A stretch of 64,000 bases of DNA from Cacajao melanocephalus. Taxonomy: Eukaryota; Chordata; Mammalia; Primates; Pitheciidae. The position numbers and the translations under genes are program-made. Of this stretch, positions 12,600 through 23,972 are shown in pieces. Below the pieces are notes generated by a model. That model made no database searches. It was given only the letters and a program-made list of their open reading frames with translations, and had not been told where the DNA came from. The DNA is taken from contig CAUYLG010005341.1 of the NCBI GenBank assembly GCA_963573385.1, positions 51,497 through 115,496 of the forward strand, written 5' to 3'. The first letter of the stretch is position 1. Each line of letters opens with the position of its first letter.

Positions 12600-13190
12600 A
12601 AAAAAAATAAGTAGACTTTGCATCCGTCAGAGCTCATTCAAGAAAACTGAAACTTTACCAGGCATTTCAACAGAGAGAATTTATATTGAGAATTGGTTAC
12701 ACTGGTGTTGGAAAGCTCAAAGAGCCTAAAGGAAATACTGAGTAAATTCAGAGATAGTAATTGAAGACAGTAGCTATTATCTATATTGTTTGGAGAACTA
12801 AAGAGAAGAGGTGGAACTGCCAAAATTTAGAAGGTCAAAGAAGAAATCCTATAGAGAGAACTATTCTCAGACTTCCGAGGTGGAGATACCACCTAGCTGC
12901 TCCTCTACCTCTGAGGGGGCATTTGGTGCTGGCATCGGGAATCCAGAAAAAGCAGGAATCTAACTGCTCATGCTGAAGCACTGCAGACAAGGGGGTAAAA
13001 AAAGAAAAAGAAAGTGTCTTTTCTGCCTTGCTACTGTCTTTCAGTCTTCTTCTAGTATCTCTTATTGGAAGAACTCAAAAAACAAGCCACTGGGCAAGGA
13101 AGTCTAAGAAATGTAGTTTTCAGAGTCCCAGCCTCATCATCATAAAGCAGTCCAGAAGTATGGGTTTGGAATTCCGACAATAGGAAAATA
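12600..13190. repeat. Probable ancient repeat, family not determined
   Basis: The stretch ending around GAAATGTAGTTTTCAGAGTCCCAGCC has the feel of an old interspersed repeat, with a moderately GC-rich middle at 12870-12980, but I cannot name the family with confidence. Frames on both strands are short and show no domain. Confidence 0.3.
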
Positions 13191-13254
13191 ACTGAAGTGC
13201 CTGATTTAGATGTAATTTTAGACGAGTTTATGTGAGATGGAAAAATACAAAAGG

Positions 13255-13460
13255 TAAAAATGATTAATTTTTTCAAATATTTACTAAGCACCAGACAATG
13301 TGTTAAGCTCCTAAAAATACTACTCATTCGACAAACATTTGTGGAACATATACTATTTCCAGCCACTGGAAAAGACCCTTTAGGTGCAATGGTGCAAAGA
13401 ATGACATTATACATTTTTCATGGATTTAGAAACTTGAAGGAAAATGGGCAAATAAATATG
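13255..13460 (-). repeat. L2 3'-end fragment, antisense
   Basis: The plus strand reads like the reverse complement of an L2 tail: TTTACTAAGCACCAGACAATGTGTTAAGC, followed by a second TTCGACAAACATTTGTGGAACA block that suggests either a nested L2 tail or an internal duplication. Strongly diverged. Confidence 0.55.
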
Positions 13461-13464
13461 TGTT

Positions 13465-14160
13465 TATAACATGTGTACCTATATAACTTGAGTCATGTAA
13501 CAAACTTAACAGAGAATCAGAAAAGAAATTAAGAATAAAAAAGTGATTTAAATTTTCAAGGGCTCTAAGGACTAAGTAGCACGTGTAGACAGGATCTGAA
13601 CCTAGAAATGTAAGAGCCGGGGTCTATGTCTGTTCCCAAGGTATCACTCTTCTTGGTGAGTGAGAGAAGTCTAGAATGCCAGCTTGACTGCTGAGTTCTG
13701 CAGGTTCACACAGGGAAAAGCTAAACATTAAATTATTTGATTTTACTCTCATTCTTTAGCTTCCACAAGAATTACAAATGAATGTCTTACATGGATACCA
13801 TGCCAAGGAAAAATAAATTCTCATTAGTTTTATCAAAGTGTTTATACTTTACATTTGTAGAGCCACATTACGTATCTGTTTCTGCACTTTGGACTAACTA
13901 GATATCCTGTTGATCAATAAGTTTAGGGGAAAAAAAAACCCTTTATTTCATCTTCCAGTATGATTCCCTAAAAAAGCATGGTAATAAAATTTCAGCTACA
14001 AAAAGAATTGCTAGAGGCTATAAAAATTCCTCTTTTGAGCTAGATACATGATGTTGAGTGCTTTGGTTTTTGTTTTGTTTTGTTTTGTCATTTAAAGACT
14101 CTATTAGTTATTTCTCATGACTGCCTAGTAGCTATGTATGACCTGAGTCGCTGGGAAAAA
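13465..14160. other. Unassigned sequence with a TTTTG repeat
   Basis: No gene was seen. A short (TTTTG)n run lies at about 14066-14088. Confidence 0.4.
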
Positions 14161-14169
14161 AGAGAGAGC

Positions 14170-14350
14170 AGAATTCATTAGAGCTGAAAAGAATCTTTAG
14201 TGATTCAGAGCATTTGATTTACACATAAAGGAACTGTGACACTAGAGAAGTTAAGTGACTTCTCTCAGTCTCCCATTATTAGCTTGTTAGGGGAAAAAAA
14301 ATCTGAAATATTGAGATCATGACCACAGGTGCCAGCCCTTTCCATGATGT
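14170..14350 (-). repeat. MIR SINE fragment, antisense
   Basis: The plus strand carries the reversed MIR core: ACACATAAAGGAACTGTGACACTAGAGAAGTTAAGTGACTT, with TCCCATTATTAGCTTGTTAGG behind it. Confidence 0.65.
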
Positions 14351-14354
14351 CATA

Positions 14355-15117
14355 TATGTTAAATATATTTAGTTCTTCATAAAAGAAAAATAGCAGTTAA
14401 ATGAATTGGTGCAAACAGCTTAATAGTACTTACAGACTTCAGTAATGAAGATATTGTTTAGAAATTCCTGGGACCTAGGAAGTAACTACCAGTATCTCAT
14501 CATTTGAAGTAGCTGATTTAAAAGAAAATTTTGGTTGGAAAGAGGAATTCACCATTAATAATTTAAAATGGAGAATACAAGTTGGTGGGATTGCAGGATG
14601 AGAACATTTGGGCAATGTAGCTTTAGGTAGATTCATAGAGCCCAAGGAAATTAATACCAGTATCTTGGCTTAAAACTCTGACACTTGTTAGTGCATAAGA
14701 GACTGAGAATATTATAGAAAGGTGGATGTGTCCAACCACCTGATAGGTTCTAAGTGAGATCTTCATGAAAAGAGAAACATTGAAGCCTAAGTTTTATAGT
14801 CCTATATGTAGCTTCTGGAGGGTTTATTTATTGTAAATGCTATATTGACCAGTAGAATAAATTTCCCTGATATTTTCTCTTTGCATTTTTCAAATAGTCT
14901 CTGAGTGAACATGAAAAAAAAATCAGTTACTGAGATACTAATACCTGGCATAAGCAAACAAAAACTAAGTTTATGCCATAAAAAAATAATCTAATAGGCT
15001 ACAAGCAAACCAGGAAGCAGAAGTCCATTATGAGTCCTCCTATTCTAAAAAGAGAATGATGATCTCTGTAAGTGGAGACCATCTGTTCTATACGGTCTCC
15101 AAATTATGCCCAATTTA
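14355..15117. other. Unassigned sequence
   Basis: No gene or confident repeat recognised. Confidence 0.4.
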
Positions 15118-15600
<483 letters not shown>

Positions 15601-16094
15601 GACACATGAGAATTACTGAAAATAAATTGTTTCAATATGATGGAATAGATACATATGCAGCAGGCAGTTTACTTTCTAATGCTTAACATAATTTGATTCC
15701 TTTTAGCACTGTTTGGACTTCCTTAAACAGAAAACAGAAAATCATAAATAGCTCTCATTCTGAAAAAACTAGATAAAAAGGCATTGTCGGATAAGGAATG
15801 AGAGAAGATGAAGATTGTTGTGGAGATTCAGCAGTCATAATATTCCACACATTAATGAGCTTTTGCCTGTTACTTACTGATTCCCTAAGAATACAGGTCT
15901 TATCAGACACCTGAAGCCAAGTCAAAGAAAGGGCATTAACTAGGTCAGGTGAAGGACGTTTGATTGACTTTATTTAATCATTCTGTATCATATACACATA
16001 TCAAAACATCATGCTGTGCCCATAAATATAGACAACATAATTTGTCAATTAGAAATAAAAGAAAAAGAAAATACATTTCTTTTCAACTTTGAGA

Positions 16095-16925
16095 AGAGAA
16101 TAAAATGAGTTTATTCGTGCATCCATTTATTCAATATCATTAAGCAACTATTATATATACTGGAGATTTAATGGAAAACAAAAATAGACATGTACCTGAC
16201 TATATGGAGCTTACAGTTTAGCTTAGGAAACAAATAATAATCAAAGTCACACAAATGTGTAATTATAAACTGTAATGAGTTCAATGATGAAAAATACAGA
16301 AGATACAGAGAATATTTCTGAAAAACCTTAATAAATCCAAAGGCCAGAAGGACTCCCATGAGGAAGAGACAAATTGCCTGATATCTGAGATGTAGAGAAG
16401 TTAACCAGGTGAAATGGTAGGAAGAGAACTACTGAGGGCTAGAGAAAGGAAAGAACATGGGAATGTTTAAGGAGCTACACAAGAGGTATTAGGCTGGAGC
16501 ACAAGGAAAGAAGGGTGTGGAAGCAAAATAGGGTCTTGGATGCAAAGAGAGAAGCCAGATAGTTTAGAGCATGTAGCTCTTGGTAAAGATTTTATTGCTT
16601 ATATTAATCTCTGAAGGGCTTTAAACAGAGTAGTGACATTATTGAAATTGCATTTTTAAGTGCTGACTATTCTTAAAGGATGTCCTGGAGAAAGATAAAA
16701 GTTGTTGCCGAGAGAATTGTGAAGCTCATGCTGTTGTTCACTAAACAGATATGATAGCTTCATCTAAGATGATAATGAGAACAGAAAGAAGTAGATGGAT
16801 TGAAGTTAGGAAACAAGTTTGTTTTCTTAAACTTGGTATACTAGACATGGAAGGCAGGAGGAGGTGGAATGACAGCTGAAGGTTTGATTTGGGTCAGAAG
16901 ACGGGAGAAAGAAAAGGCAGCTGTA
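16095..16925 (-). mobile_element. L2 LINE fragment, antisense, ~0.8 kb
   Basis: The plus strand starts with a reversed L2 tail (TTTATTCAATATCATTAAGC) and continues through reversed internal L2 segments: ATGGAGCTTACAGTTTAG near 16204, AAGGCCAGAAGGACT near 16338, a GAAGGGCTTTAAACAGAGTAGTGACA block near 16612, and GGATGTCCTGGAGAAAGATAA near 16678. The order agrees with the larger antisense L2 at 32.4-34 kb, which supports both calls. Confidence 0.72.
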
Positions 16926-17164
16926 AGTGTAAAATAACTCTTATCAATTGATATTATGCTCTGACTGACATGCCCTCATTGCTTCAAGGAATCCCTACTG
17001 GGAGAAAGTAGGAGAGCATATATGTAAGTAGGATAGGCTTGACTCAAATATACTGCCCTTCTTGTCCTTTTCAGAGGAATATAAAGAAACTGATGGTCTA
17101 GATAATCTTCTGAGTATACAGATGCAGTTTGTGGTAGCCAGCCTGCACAACATTTCAGAGGCCC
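16926..17164. other. Flank between L2 and the HERV-L provirus
   Basis: Unassigned sequence. The five bases just before the LTR are GGCCC. A matching duplication on the other side cannot be tested because the 3' LTR end is lost. Confidence 0.4.
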
Positions 17165-17805
17165 TGTGATGGTTAATACTGAGTGTTAACTTCATTTGAT
17201 TGAAGGATGCAAAGTAGTGATCCTGGGTGTGTCTGTGAGGGTGCTGCCAAAGGAGTTTAACATTTGAATCAGTGGGCTCCCAAAAGCAGACCCACCCTTA
17301 ATCTGTGTGGGCACAATCTAATCAGCTGCCAGCATGGCCAGAGTAAAAAACAGGCAGAAGAATATGAAAAGACCAGACTTGCTTAGCCTCCCAGCTTACA
17401 TCTTTCTCCTGTGCTTGATGCTTCCTGCCCTTGAACATCAGACTTCAAGTTCTTCAGCTTTGGGACTCGGACTGGCTTCCTTGCTTCTCAGCTGACAGAT
17501 GTTTTATTGTGGGACCATGTGATCTTGTGAGTTAATACTCTTTAATAAACACACACACACTCTCTCTCTCTCTATATATATACACACACATATATGTGTG
17601 TGTATATATATATACACATATATATATTAGATCTCATAGGAAATATGTTATTAAATATATTATATATAATATGTAAGAGATAGATATACATATTATATAT
17701 AATTATTATATCTCCTATGAGATCTAATAGGAGATATATAGAGATATAGATATAGATATAGATCTCCTATTAGTTCTGTCTCTCTACAGAACTCTGACTA
17801 ATACA
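17165..17805 (+). mobile_element. 5' LTR of HERV-L (MLT2A-like), microsatellite-expanded
   Basis: It starts TGTGATGGTTAATACTGAGT and ends CTGACTAATACA at 17805, so it keeps TG...CA termini. An AATAAA poly(A) signal lies at 17544-17549. Between that and the LTR end is an inserted or expanded low-complexity block (17551-17760) of CA, CT and TA repeats containing inverted copies of LTR-end sequence. This makes the LTR ~640 bp, where I recall ~440 bp as usual for this class. The TATA-box position seen as TATAAA in the 3' LTR is degraded to GTAAAAAAC around 17343. Confidence 0.85.
17551..17760 (+). repeat. Complex microsatellite with inverted repeats inside the 5' LTR
   Basis: (CA)n, (CT)n and (TA)n tracts followed by AT-rich sequence. 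Perfect 15-bp inverted arms lie at 17627-17641 and 17713-17727. A second 12-bp pair lies at 17724-17735 and 17762-17773, the latter being native LTR-end sequence. The arms overlap, so two alternative hairpins could form. Confidence 0.85.
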
Positions 17806-17809
17806 GATT

Positions 17810-17827
17810 TAGGGACCAGGAGCAGTT
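17810..17827 (+). promoter_or_regulatory. Primer-binding site remnant (tRNA-Leu type)
   Basis: Four bases behind the LTR the sequence contains GACCAGGAG, matching the core of a leucine-tRNA primer site as expected of HERV-L. Several flanking positions have diverged. Confidence 0.6.
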
Positions 17828-17949
17828 CTAGAGAAATAGAATATCAAGGATGGAGTTCTTTCATCCGTTTGGGGGCTTCTAAAGTTGGCTGCTTAATAGG
17901 ATTAGAAAATGCTAGGACTCTACTTCAAATAGTATGGAGAACACTAATA

Positions 17950-19130
17950 GTCTTGGGTATTAATTGTTTAGAAAGTTATGCAAAATAATTGCATTTAACA
18001 CTTCAGATTCACCGCTCATGAGAGGCAAGGGGTTTTGTGACTGTATACATAATACCTTTGACTATATGTGGAGAACCAAGGAACATAATGAAGTTGGTTG
18101 GTTGCTCCTAAGTTCACTGGACAAAGTGATGAAAGAAAATGATGAACTAGGGGATTCTAACTTCCAGATTCAGAAGCAGATACTGAGTGTCAAGTCTGCT
18201 AAGATTGCCCTGAGTGAGAATCTTACCTCCTGTAGAGAAAGAGCTGAAATTATGGAAAATCAGACACAAGCTCTCATACAAGCGGCTGACCTGCATGCCA
18301 AGCCTGGCCTGGTGTCTACTATTAAACTGAGGGCCTTGATTGGTAAAGAATGGGACCCTGCAACTTGGAATGGGGACGTGCAGGAGGACCCTGATGAAGC
18401 TAGGGACACTGAGTTTATAAACTCTGATGAAGCTTTTTTTTTTTTTGCCAGAAGCAACAGCTTGCCCATCCCCAGTAGTGGCAACATCCAGGATCCATGA
18501 GGCCATCAGCCTTTCCACCTTTGTCTGAGGAGATAAACCATGTGCTGCCTGAGGCAACAGTGATGGCCTCTCCTGAGGCAGTTTCCAGGCAAGATAATGT
18601 TGATTCTCCTCAGGAGCCACTCCCAACACCTTTGTTTGCTGCTATACCTATAACTAGACTAAAGTCCTAGCAGGACCCTGGAGGTGAGGTTGAGAGGGTG
18701 ACCCATGAGGAGATATGCTACACTCAAAAAGAATTGCTTGAATTTTCTAATTTATGTAAGGAGAAATCTAAAGAACAGGCATAGGGATGGATATTAAGGA
18801 TGGAAGATAATGGTGGAGGGAACATTGAGTTGGATCAGGCTAAATTTATTTATTTGGACCCACTAAGCAGGGATTCTGCATTTAATGTTGCAGCTGGTGA
18901 GATTAAAAAAAGGTTCCAATAGTTTATTTGCATGGTTAGCTGAATTATGGATTAAAAGATGACCCACTGTGAGTAAGTTAGAAATGCCTGATATCCCTTA
19001 GTTTAATGTAGAGGAAGGAATCCAAAGGCTTGAGGAGATTGGAATACTAGAGTGAATTAGTCACTTGAGACCTACTCATCCCAACTGGGAGGATCCAGAA
19101 GATATATCCTTAATCTTTCTTTGTGAAACA
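17950..19130 (+). pseudogene. HERV-L gag remnant
   Basis: The leftmost viral coding block. The longest open stretch is 17964-18500 (178 codons); its first codon is TTG, so this is a frame fragment and not a defined start. The fragment holds a Leu/Lys/Glu-rich heptad-like stretch (about residues 50-110), consistent with a Gag N-terminal coiled coil, and RALIGKEWDP at about residues 123-132. A T10 run at 18435-18444 lies just before the frame ends. Downstream, to about 19130, Gag-like sequence continues with in-frame stops and shifts. The family protein packages the retroviral genome; this copy cannot. Confidence 0.75.
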
Positions 19131-19577
19131 AATTTGTGAAGACAGCACCTGCATCTTCAAAGAGCTCTGTGATTGCTCTTCTCTTCATGCCAGATCTAAC
19201 AATGGGAACCACAGTCACTCAACTACGAAATTTAAATGCAATGGGAATAATTGGATACTGAGGTGGCAGAGGCCAAGTGGAGGCACTCAACCTTCAAAGC
19301 CAAGATGGGCATAGCAGAGGCAAAGCAGCGATCAGAATAGTCTAACTTATGTAGAGCTTTGGCATTGGCTAATTAATCCTGGTGTTCCTAGAAATGAAAT
19401 TGATAGGAAGCCTACACATTCCTATTTAATTTATATAAGTAGAACACTTCCAAGTCAATTGGACAAAAGACTAATTTGAATTATAAAAGCAGAGAATCAC
19501 GGCCCCTCAATTAATTTCCAGACTTGAGCAAGTTTACAAACCCTGAACCCCTTGAATGAAGGGGAGTTCAGGTCCCC

Positions 19578-19790
19578 TTGAGGAAGGACCCCACTACATT
19601 ACCAACAATTTATGCTACTAATCTTTATCCCATCTTTCTGCAAGGAGACCTCCAGCTTTTTACCAGGATTACTGTGCATTGGGGAAAGGCAAATGATCAG
19701 ACATTTTTGGAAGTACTGGACACTGGTTCTGAGACCCAAAACATCACTGTGGTCCCCCAGTTAAAGTACAGGCCTATGGAGGTCAGGTAG
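19578..19790 (+). pseudogene. HERV-L protease remnant
   Basis: A 70-codon open stretch. It reads LDTGSE with the catalytic aspartate codon at 19719-19721, which is the aspartic-protease active-site motif. The frame closes soon after at TAG. Position between gag and RT agrees with retroviral order. Only part of a protease domain survives in one frame. Confidence 0.75.
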
Positions 19791-20066
19791 TTAATGGAGT
19801 TTTAGCTCAGCTTCAATTACAGTGGGTCCAGTGGCTCTCCCGTATCATCCTGTGGTTTTCCCAGTGCCGGAATGTGTATTTGGCACAGACATACTTAGAA
19901 GCTAGCAGAACCCCCACATTGGCTCCCTGACTGATAGGGTGAGGACTATTATTGTGGGAAGGGCCAAATGGAAACCATTAGACCTGCCTCCTCCTAGAAA
20001 TATAGTAAATCAAAAACAATATTGCATCCCTGGAGGGATTACAGAGATTAATTCACCCTCAAGGAC

Positions 20067-20800
20067 TTGAAAGGTGCAGGGGTGGGGATTCCCACCACAT
20101 CTCCATTCAACTCTCCCACTTGGCCTGTGCAGAAAACTGATGGATCTTGGAGAATAACAGTGGATTATCATAAGCTTAACCAAGTGGTGACTCCAACTGC
20201 AGCTGCTGTACCAGATGTGGTTTCACTGCTTGAGAAGATTCACATATCTCCTGGTACCTGTACGCAGCCATTGACTTGGTAAATGCCTTTTTCTCTATTC
20301 CTGTCCCTAAGGCCCACCAGAAGCAATTAGCCTTCAGTTGGCAAGGCCAGCAATATACCTTTACTGTCCTACCTCAGGGGTATATCAGCTCTCCGGCTTT
20401 GTGTCATAATCTTGTTTGAAGAGATCTTGATTGCTTTTTGCCTCCATAAGATACCACACTGGTCCATTACATTGATGACATTGTGCTGATTAGATCCAGT
20501 GAGCAAGAAGTAGCAAACACAATGGACTCTGTGAGACATTTGCATAGCAGAAGATGGGAAATAAATTCAACTAAAATTGAGGAAATTTCTACCTCGGTAA
20601 AATTTCTACGGGGCCCATGATGTGGGGCCCATCGAAATATTCCTTCTAAGGTGAAGGGTAAGTTGCTGCATTTGGCTCCTCCTACAATCAAGAAAGAGGC
20701 ACAATGTCTAGTAGGAATATTTGGATTTTGGAGACAACATATTCCTCATTTATTATTTACTCAGCCCATTTATCAAATAACCTAAAAGGCTGCCAGTTTT
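20067..20800 (+). pseudogene. HERV-L reverse transcriptase remnant
   Basis: The first open stretch (20067-20282) contains the fingers motif [13 protein letters not shown] frameshift near 20260-20266 moves the reading frame. The new frame shows the motif-A region around AIDL, with Asp at 20273-20275, then LPQG near 20382, then the catalytic YIDD box at 20468-20479, still intact. Stops follow, including within the palm and thumb. Both visible catalytic motifs kept their acidic residues, but no continuous enzyme frame remains. Confidence 0.85.
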
Positions 20801-21786
20801 GAGTGGGATCCAGAACAGGAGAAAGCTCTTGGAAGCAACAAATCCAGGCTGCTGTGCAAGCTGCTCTGCACTTGGGTCATATGACCAGCAGATCCAGTGG
20901 TGCTTGAGATGTCAGTGGTGAATACGGATACTGTTTGGAGCATCTGGCAGTCCCCTATAGGTAAATCACAGAAGAGGCCTCTAGGATTTTGGAGCTAGGC
21001 CCTGCCATCTTCTGCAGATAACTATTCTCCTTTTGAGAGACAGCTCTTGGCCTGTTACTGGAGGCTTTGGTGGAAGCTGAACTTTTGACTATGGATCATC
21101 AAGTCACCATGTGACCTGAACGGCCTATCATGAACTGGGAGCTTTCTGACCTAGCTAGCCATAACCTGGGTCATGCACAATAGCATTCCATCATCGGAAG
21201 GAAGTGGTATATACCTGATTGGGCTCAAGCAGGTCCTGAAGGCACAAGCAAGTTACACAGGGAAGTGGCTCAAATGCCCATGGTTTCCACTCCTGCCACC
21301 CTGCCTTTTCTCCCCCAGCCTTCACTGATGGCTTCATGGGGAGTTCCTTATGATCAGTTGGCAGAGGAATAGAACACTAGGGCCTGGTTCACAGAAAGTT
21401 CTGCATGATAACCAGGCACCACTCAAAAGTAGACAGCTGTGGCATGATAGCCCCTTTCTAGGACATCCCTGAAGGACAGAGATAAAGGGAAATCTCAGTG
21501 GGCAGAACTTTGAGCAGTGCACCTGGCTGTGCACCTTGCAGGGAAGGAGAAATGGCCAGATATGTGATTATATACTGATTCACTGGGTATAGCCAATGGT
21601 TTGGCTGGATGGTCAGGGACTTGGAAGAATCGTGATTGGAAAATTGGTGACAAAGAAATTTGGGGAAGATGTAGGTGGATGAACCTCTCTGAGTGGTCAA
21701 AAACTGTTAAGATATTTGTATCCCATGTGAGTGCTCACCAAAGGGTGACCTCAGCAGAGGAGGATTTTAATAAGCGGATAGGATGA
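20801..21786 (+). pseudogene. HERV-L RNase H remnant
   Basis: Follows RT directly. FTDG (Asp codon 21327-21329) and YTDS (Asp codon 21577-21579) correspond to two of the RNase H acidic sites but lie in different frames, so at least one indel separates them. A 61-codon open stretch (21601-21786) carries SHVSAHQR near its end, the usual His-containing C-terminal region, and then stops at TGA. Confidence 0.75.
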
Positions 21787-21822
21787 CCCATTCCGTGGAC
21801 ACCACTCAGCCTCTTTTCCTAG

Positions 21823-22548
21823 CTCCCTGTCATTGCCCAATGGGCCCATGAACAAAGTGACCATGGTGGCAAGGGTGGATGTTACACATGGGCTCAGCAA
21901 CAGGGACTTCCACTCACTAAGGCTGACCTGGCCACAGCCACTTCTGAGTGTCCAATTTGCCAGCAGCAGAGACCAACACTGAGTCCTCAATATGGCACCA
22001 TTTCTCAGGGTGATCAGCCAGCTACTTGGCAGGTTGATGATACTGGACCTCTTCTATCATGGAAAGGGAAAAGGTTTGTCCTCACTGGAATAGACACTTA
22101 CTTCAGATATGGGTCTGCCAAGCATTCACCTATCCTGCATGCAATGCTTCTGCCTACCATCTGTGGACTCACCGAATGCCTTATCCACTATCAAAGTGTT
22201 CCATACATCATTGCCTCTGATCAAGGCACTCAGTTTATGGCTAAAGAAGTGTGGGAATGGGCTTGTGCTCATGAAATTCATGGATCTGACTATGTTCCCC
22301 TTCATCCTGAAGCAACTGGATTGATAGCACAGTGGAATGGTCTTTTGAAGTCACAATTACAATTACAACACAAATTAGGTGACAATACTTTGCAGGGCTG
22401 GGGCAAAACGCTCCAGAAGGCCATGTATGCTCTGAATCAGCGTCCAATATATGGTACTCTTTCCCCCATAGCCAGGATTCACAGGTCCAGAATCAAGGGG
22501 TGGAAGAGGAAGTGGCAGCACTCACTATCACTCCTAGTAATCCACTAG
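21823..22548 (+). pseudogene. HERV-L integrase remnant, 241-codon open frame
   Basis: Open from just after a TAG at 21820-21822 to a stop at 22546-22548, with no internal stop by my reading. The N-terminal zinc finger is intact: His at 21847-21849 and 21862-21864, Cys at 21949-21951 and 21958-21960 (CPIC). The catalytic core shows WQVDD (Asp at 22036-22038) and ASDQG (Asp at 22219-22221). Exactly 35 residues after that Asp, where the third catalytic acid belongs, the codon at 22327-22329 is GCA, alanine. The retroviral integrase signature D,D-35-E is therefore D,D-35-A. A stop separates it from RNase H in the same frame. Integrase joins viral DNA to the host; this copy lacks an essential residue and any start. 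Confidence 0.87.
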
Positions 22549-22599
22549 CAAAAATTTTTGCTTCCTGTTCCCAAGATGTTATATTCTGCTGGCCTAGAG

Positions 22600-22875
22600 G
22601 TCTTTGTTCCATAGGAAAAAATGCTTACACCAGGAGACACAACAACAATTCCATTAAACTGGATGTTAAGATCACCACCTGGACACCTTGGGCTCCTCCT
22701 ATCTTTAAGTCAACAGGCCAAGAATGGAGTTACAGTGTTGGCTGTGGTAACTGACCCAGACTATCAAGGTGAAATCAGTCTACTATTCCACAGTGAAAGT
22801 AAGGAAGAGTATGCATGGAATACAGGTCTCTTAGTATTACCATGCCCTCTGATTAAGGTCAATGGGAAACTATAA
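22600..22875 (+). pseudogene. HERV-L dUTPase remnant
   Basis: The open stretch 22621-22875 contains DPDYQGEISLLFH, a trimeric-dUTPase-type motif, and ends with LPCPLIKVNGKL. A dUTPase placed after integrase is a hallmark of ERV-L elements. The product would hydrolyse dUTP. The frame differs from that of integrase, and the glycine-rich C-terminal motif is not visible, so I consider it inactive. Confidence 0.78.
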
Positions 22876-23359
22876 CAACTCAATCCAGGCAGGACTACAA
22901 ATGGCTCAGACCCTTCAAGAATGAGGGTTGGGGTCACTTCACCAGGAAAAAAAAACATGACCTGCTGAAGTGCTTGTTGAAGGCAAAGGGAATACAGAAT
23001 GGGTAGTCATCAATACCAGCTATGACCATGTGACCAGTTGCAAAAACAAGGACTGTAATTTCATGAGTATTTACTCTTTTTGTTAAAAACATGTTTGTGC
23101 ATGTATACACTTGTACTAAGAAAATATCTTTACTTTATTTCCTTTTTCCTTTATCATATGACATAGGATTTATTGACTTCATATCAGCATTTAAGTTTTG
23201 TTGACTTTATGTAACAGCATTTGGATTGGATTGGTTCATTTCTGGTTGTAGGAAGGATAGTTATGTTAGGTGTAATTATGACCTTATTATTATCTTTATT
23301 CAAAGATTATATATGATCTCAGGAAATGTGTATAGGTTCAAGCTGACAAGGGTTGGATT
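22876..23359 (+). other. HERV-L 3' untranslated region, no env
   Basis: About 480 bases separate the dUTPase remnant from the 3' LTR. I see no envelope coding signature. The stretch before the LTR (GACAAGGGTTGGATT) is a degraded polypurine tract. Confidence 0.6.
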
Positions 23360-23758
23360 TGTGATGGTTAATAATGAGTGTCTACATTATTGGATTGAAG
23401 GATGTAAAGTACCGATCGTGTGTGTGGCTGTGAGGGTGTTGCCAAAGAAGATTAACATTTGAGTCAGTGGGCTGGGAAAGGCAGACCCACCCTTAATCTG
23501 GGTTGGCACCATCTAATCAGCTGCCAGTGAATATAAAACAGGTAGAAAAGTGTGAAAAGACTAGACTGGCTTAATCTCCCTGCCTACCTCTTTCTCCTGT
23601 GCTGGATGCTTCCTGCCCTCAAACACTGGACTCCAAGTTGGTCAGCTTTGGGACTCAGATTTGCTTTTTTGCTCCTCAGCTTGCAGAGAGCCTATTGTGG
23701 GATTCCTTAATAAACTCCCCTTTACACACACACACACATATATATACACACACACAGA
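23360..23758 (+). mobile_element. 3' LTR of HERV-L (MLT2A-like), 3'-truncated
   Basis: Starts TGTGATGGTTAATAATGAGT at 23360 and matches the 5' LTR along its length. It keeps TATAAA at 23532-23537 and AATAAA at 23709-23714. After CCCCTTTACACACA it runs into microsatellites, and the expected terminal sequence ending CTGACTAATACA is absent. The end of the LTR has been replaced by repeat expansion or lost. Confidence 0.85.
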
Positions 23759-23898
23759 CTTAAAATACTTTTGTTTTAATATATATATAAAATCTTAAGT
23801 TGTGTGTATATATATATGTGTATATATATATGTGTATATATATATGTGTATATATGTGTATATATATGTGTGTATATATATGTGTATATATATGTGTG

Positions 23899-23972
<74 letters not shown>

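Noticed and set aside
16926..17164. Target duplication of the HERV-L
   Set aside because: The 3' LTR end is lost in the microsatellite, so the 5-bp duplication cannot be paired.
17964..18500. 178-codon frame as a possible intact gene
   Set aside because: It begins at TTG, is the broken N-terminal part of HERV-L gag, and the rest of the domain is interrupted.
22876..23359. Possible envelope gene between dUTPase and the 3' LTR
   Set aside because: Under 500 bases, no open frame of useful length and no envelope-like features. HERV-L elements usually lack env.
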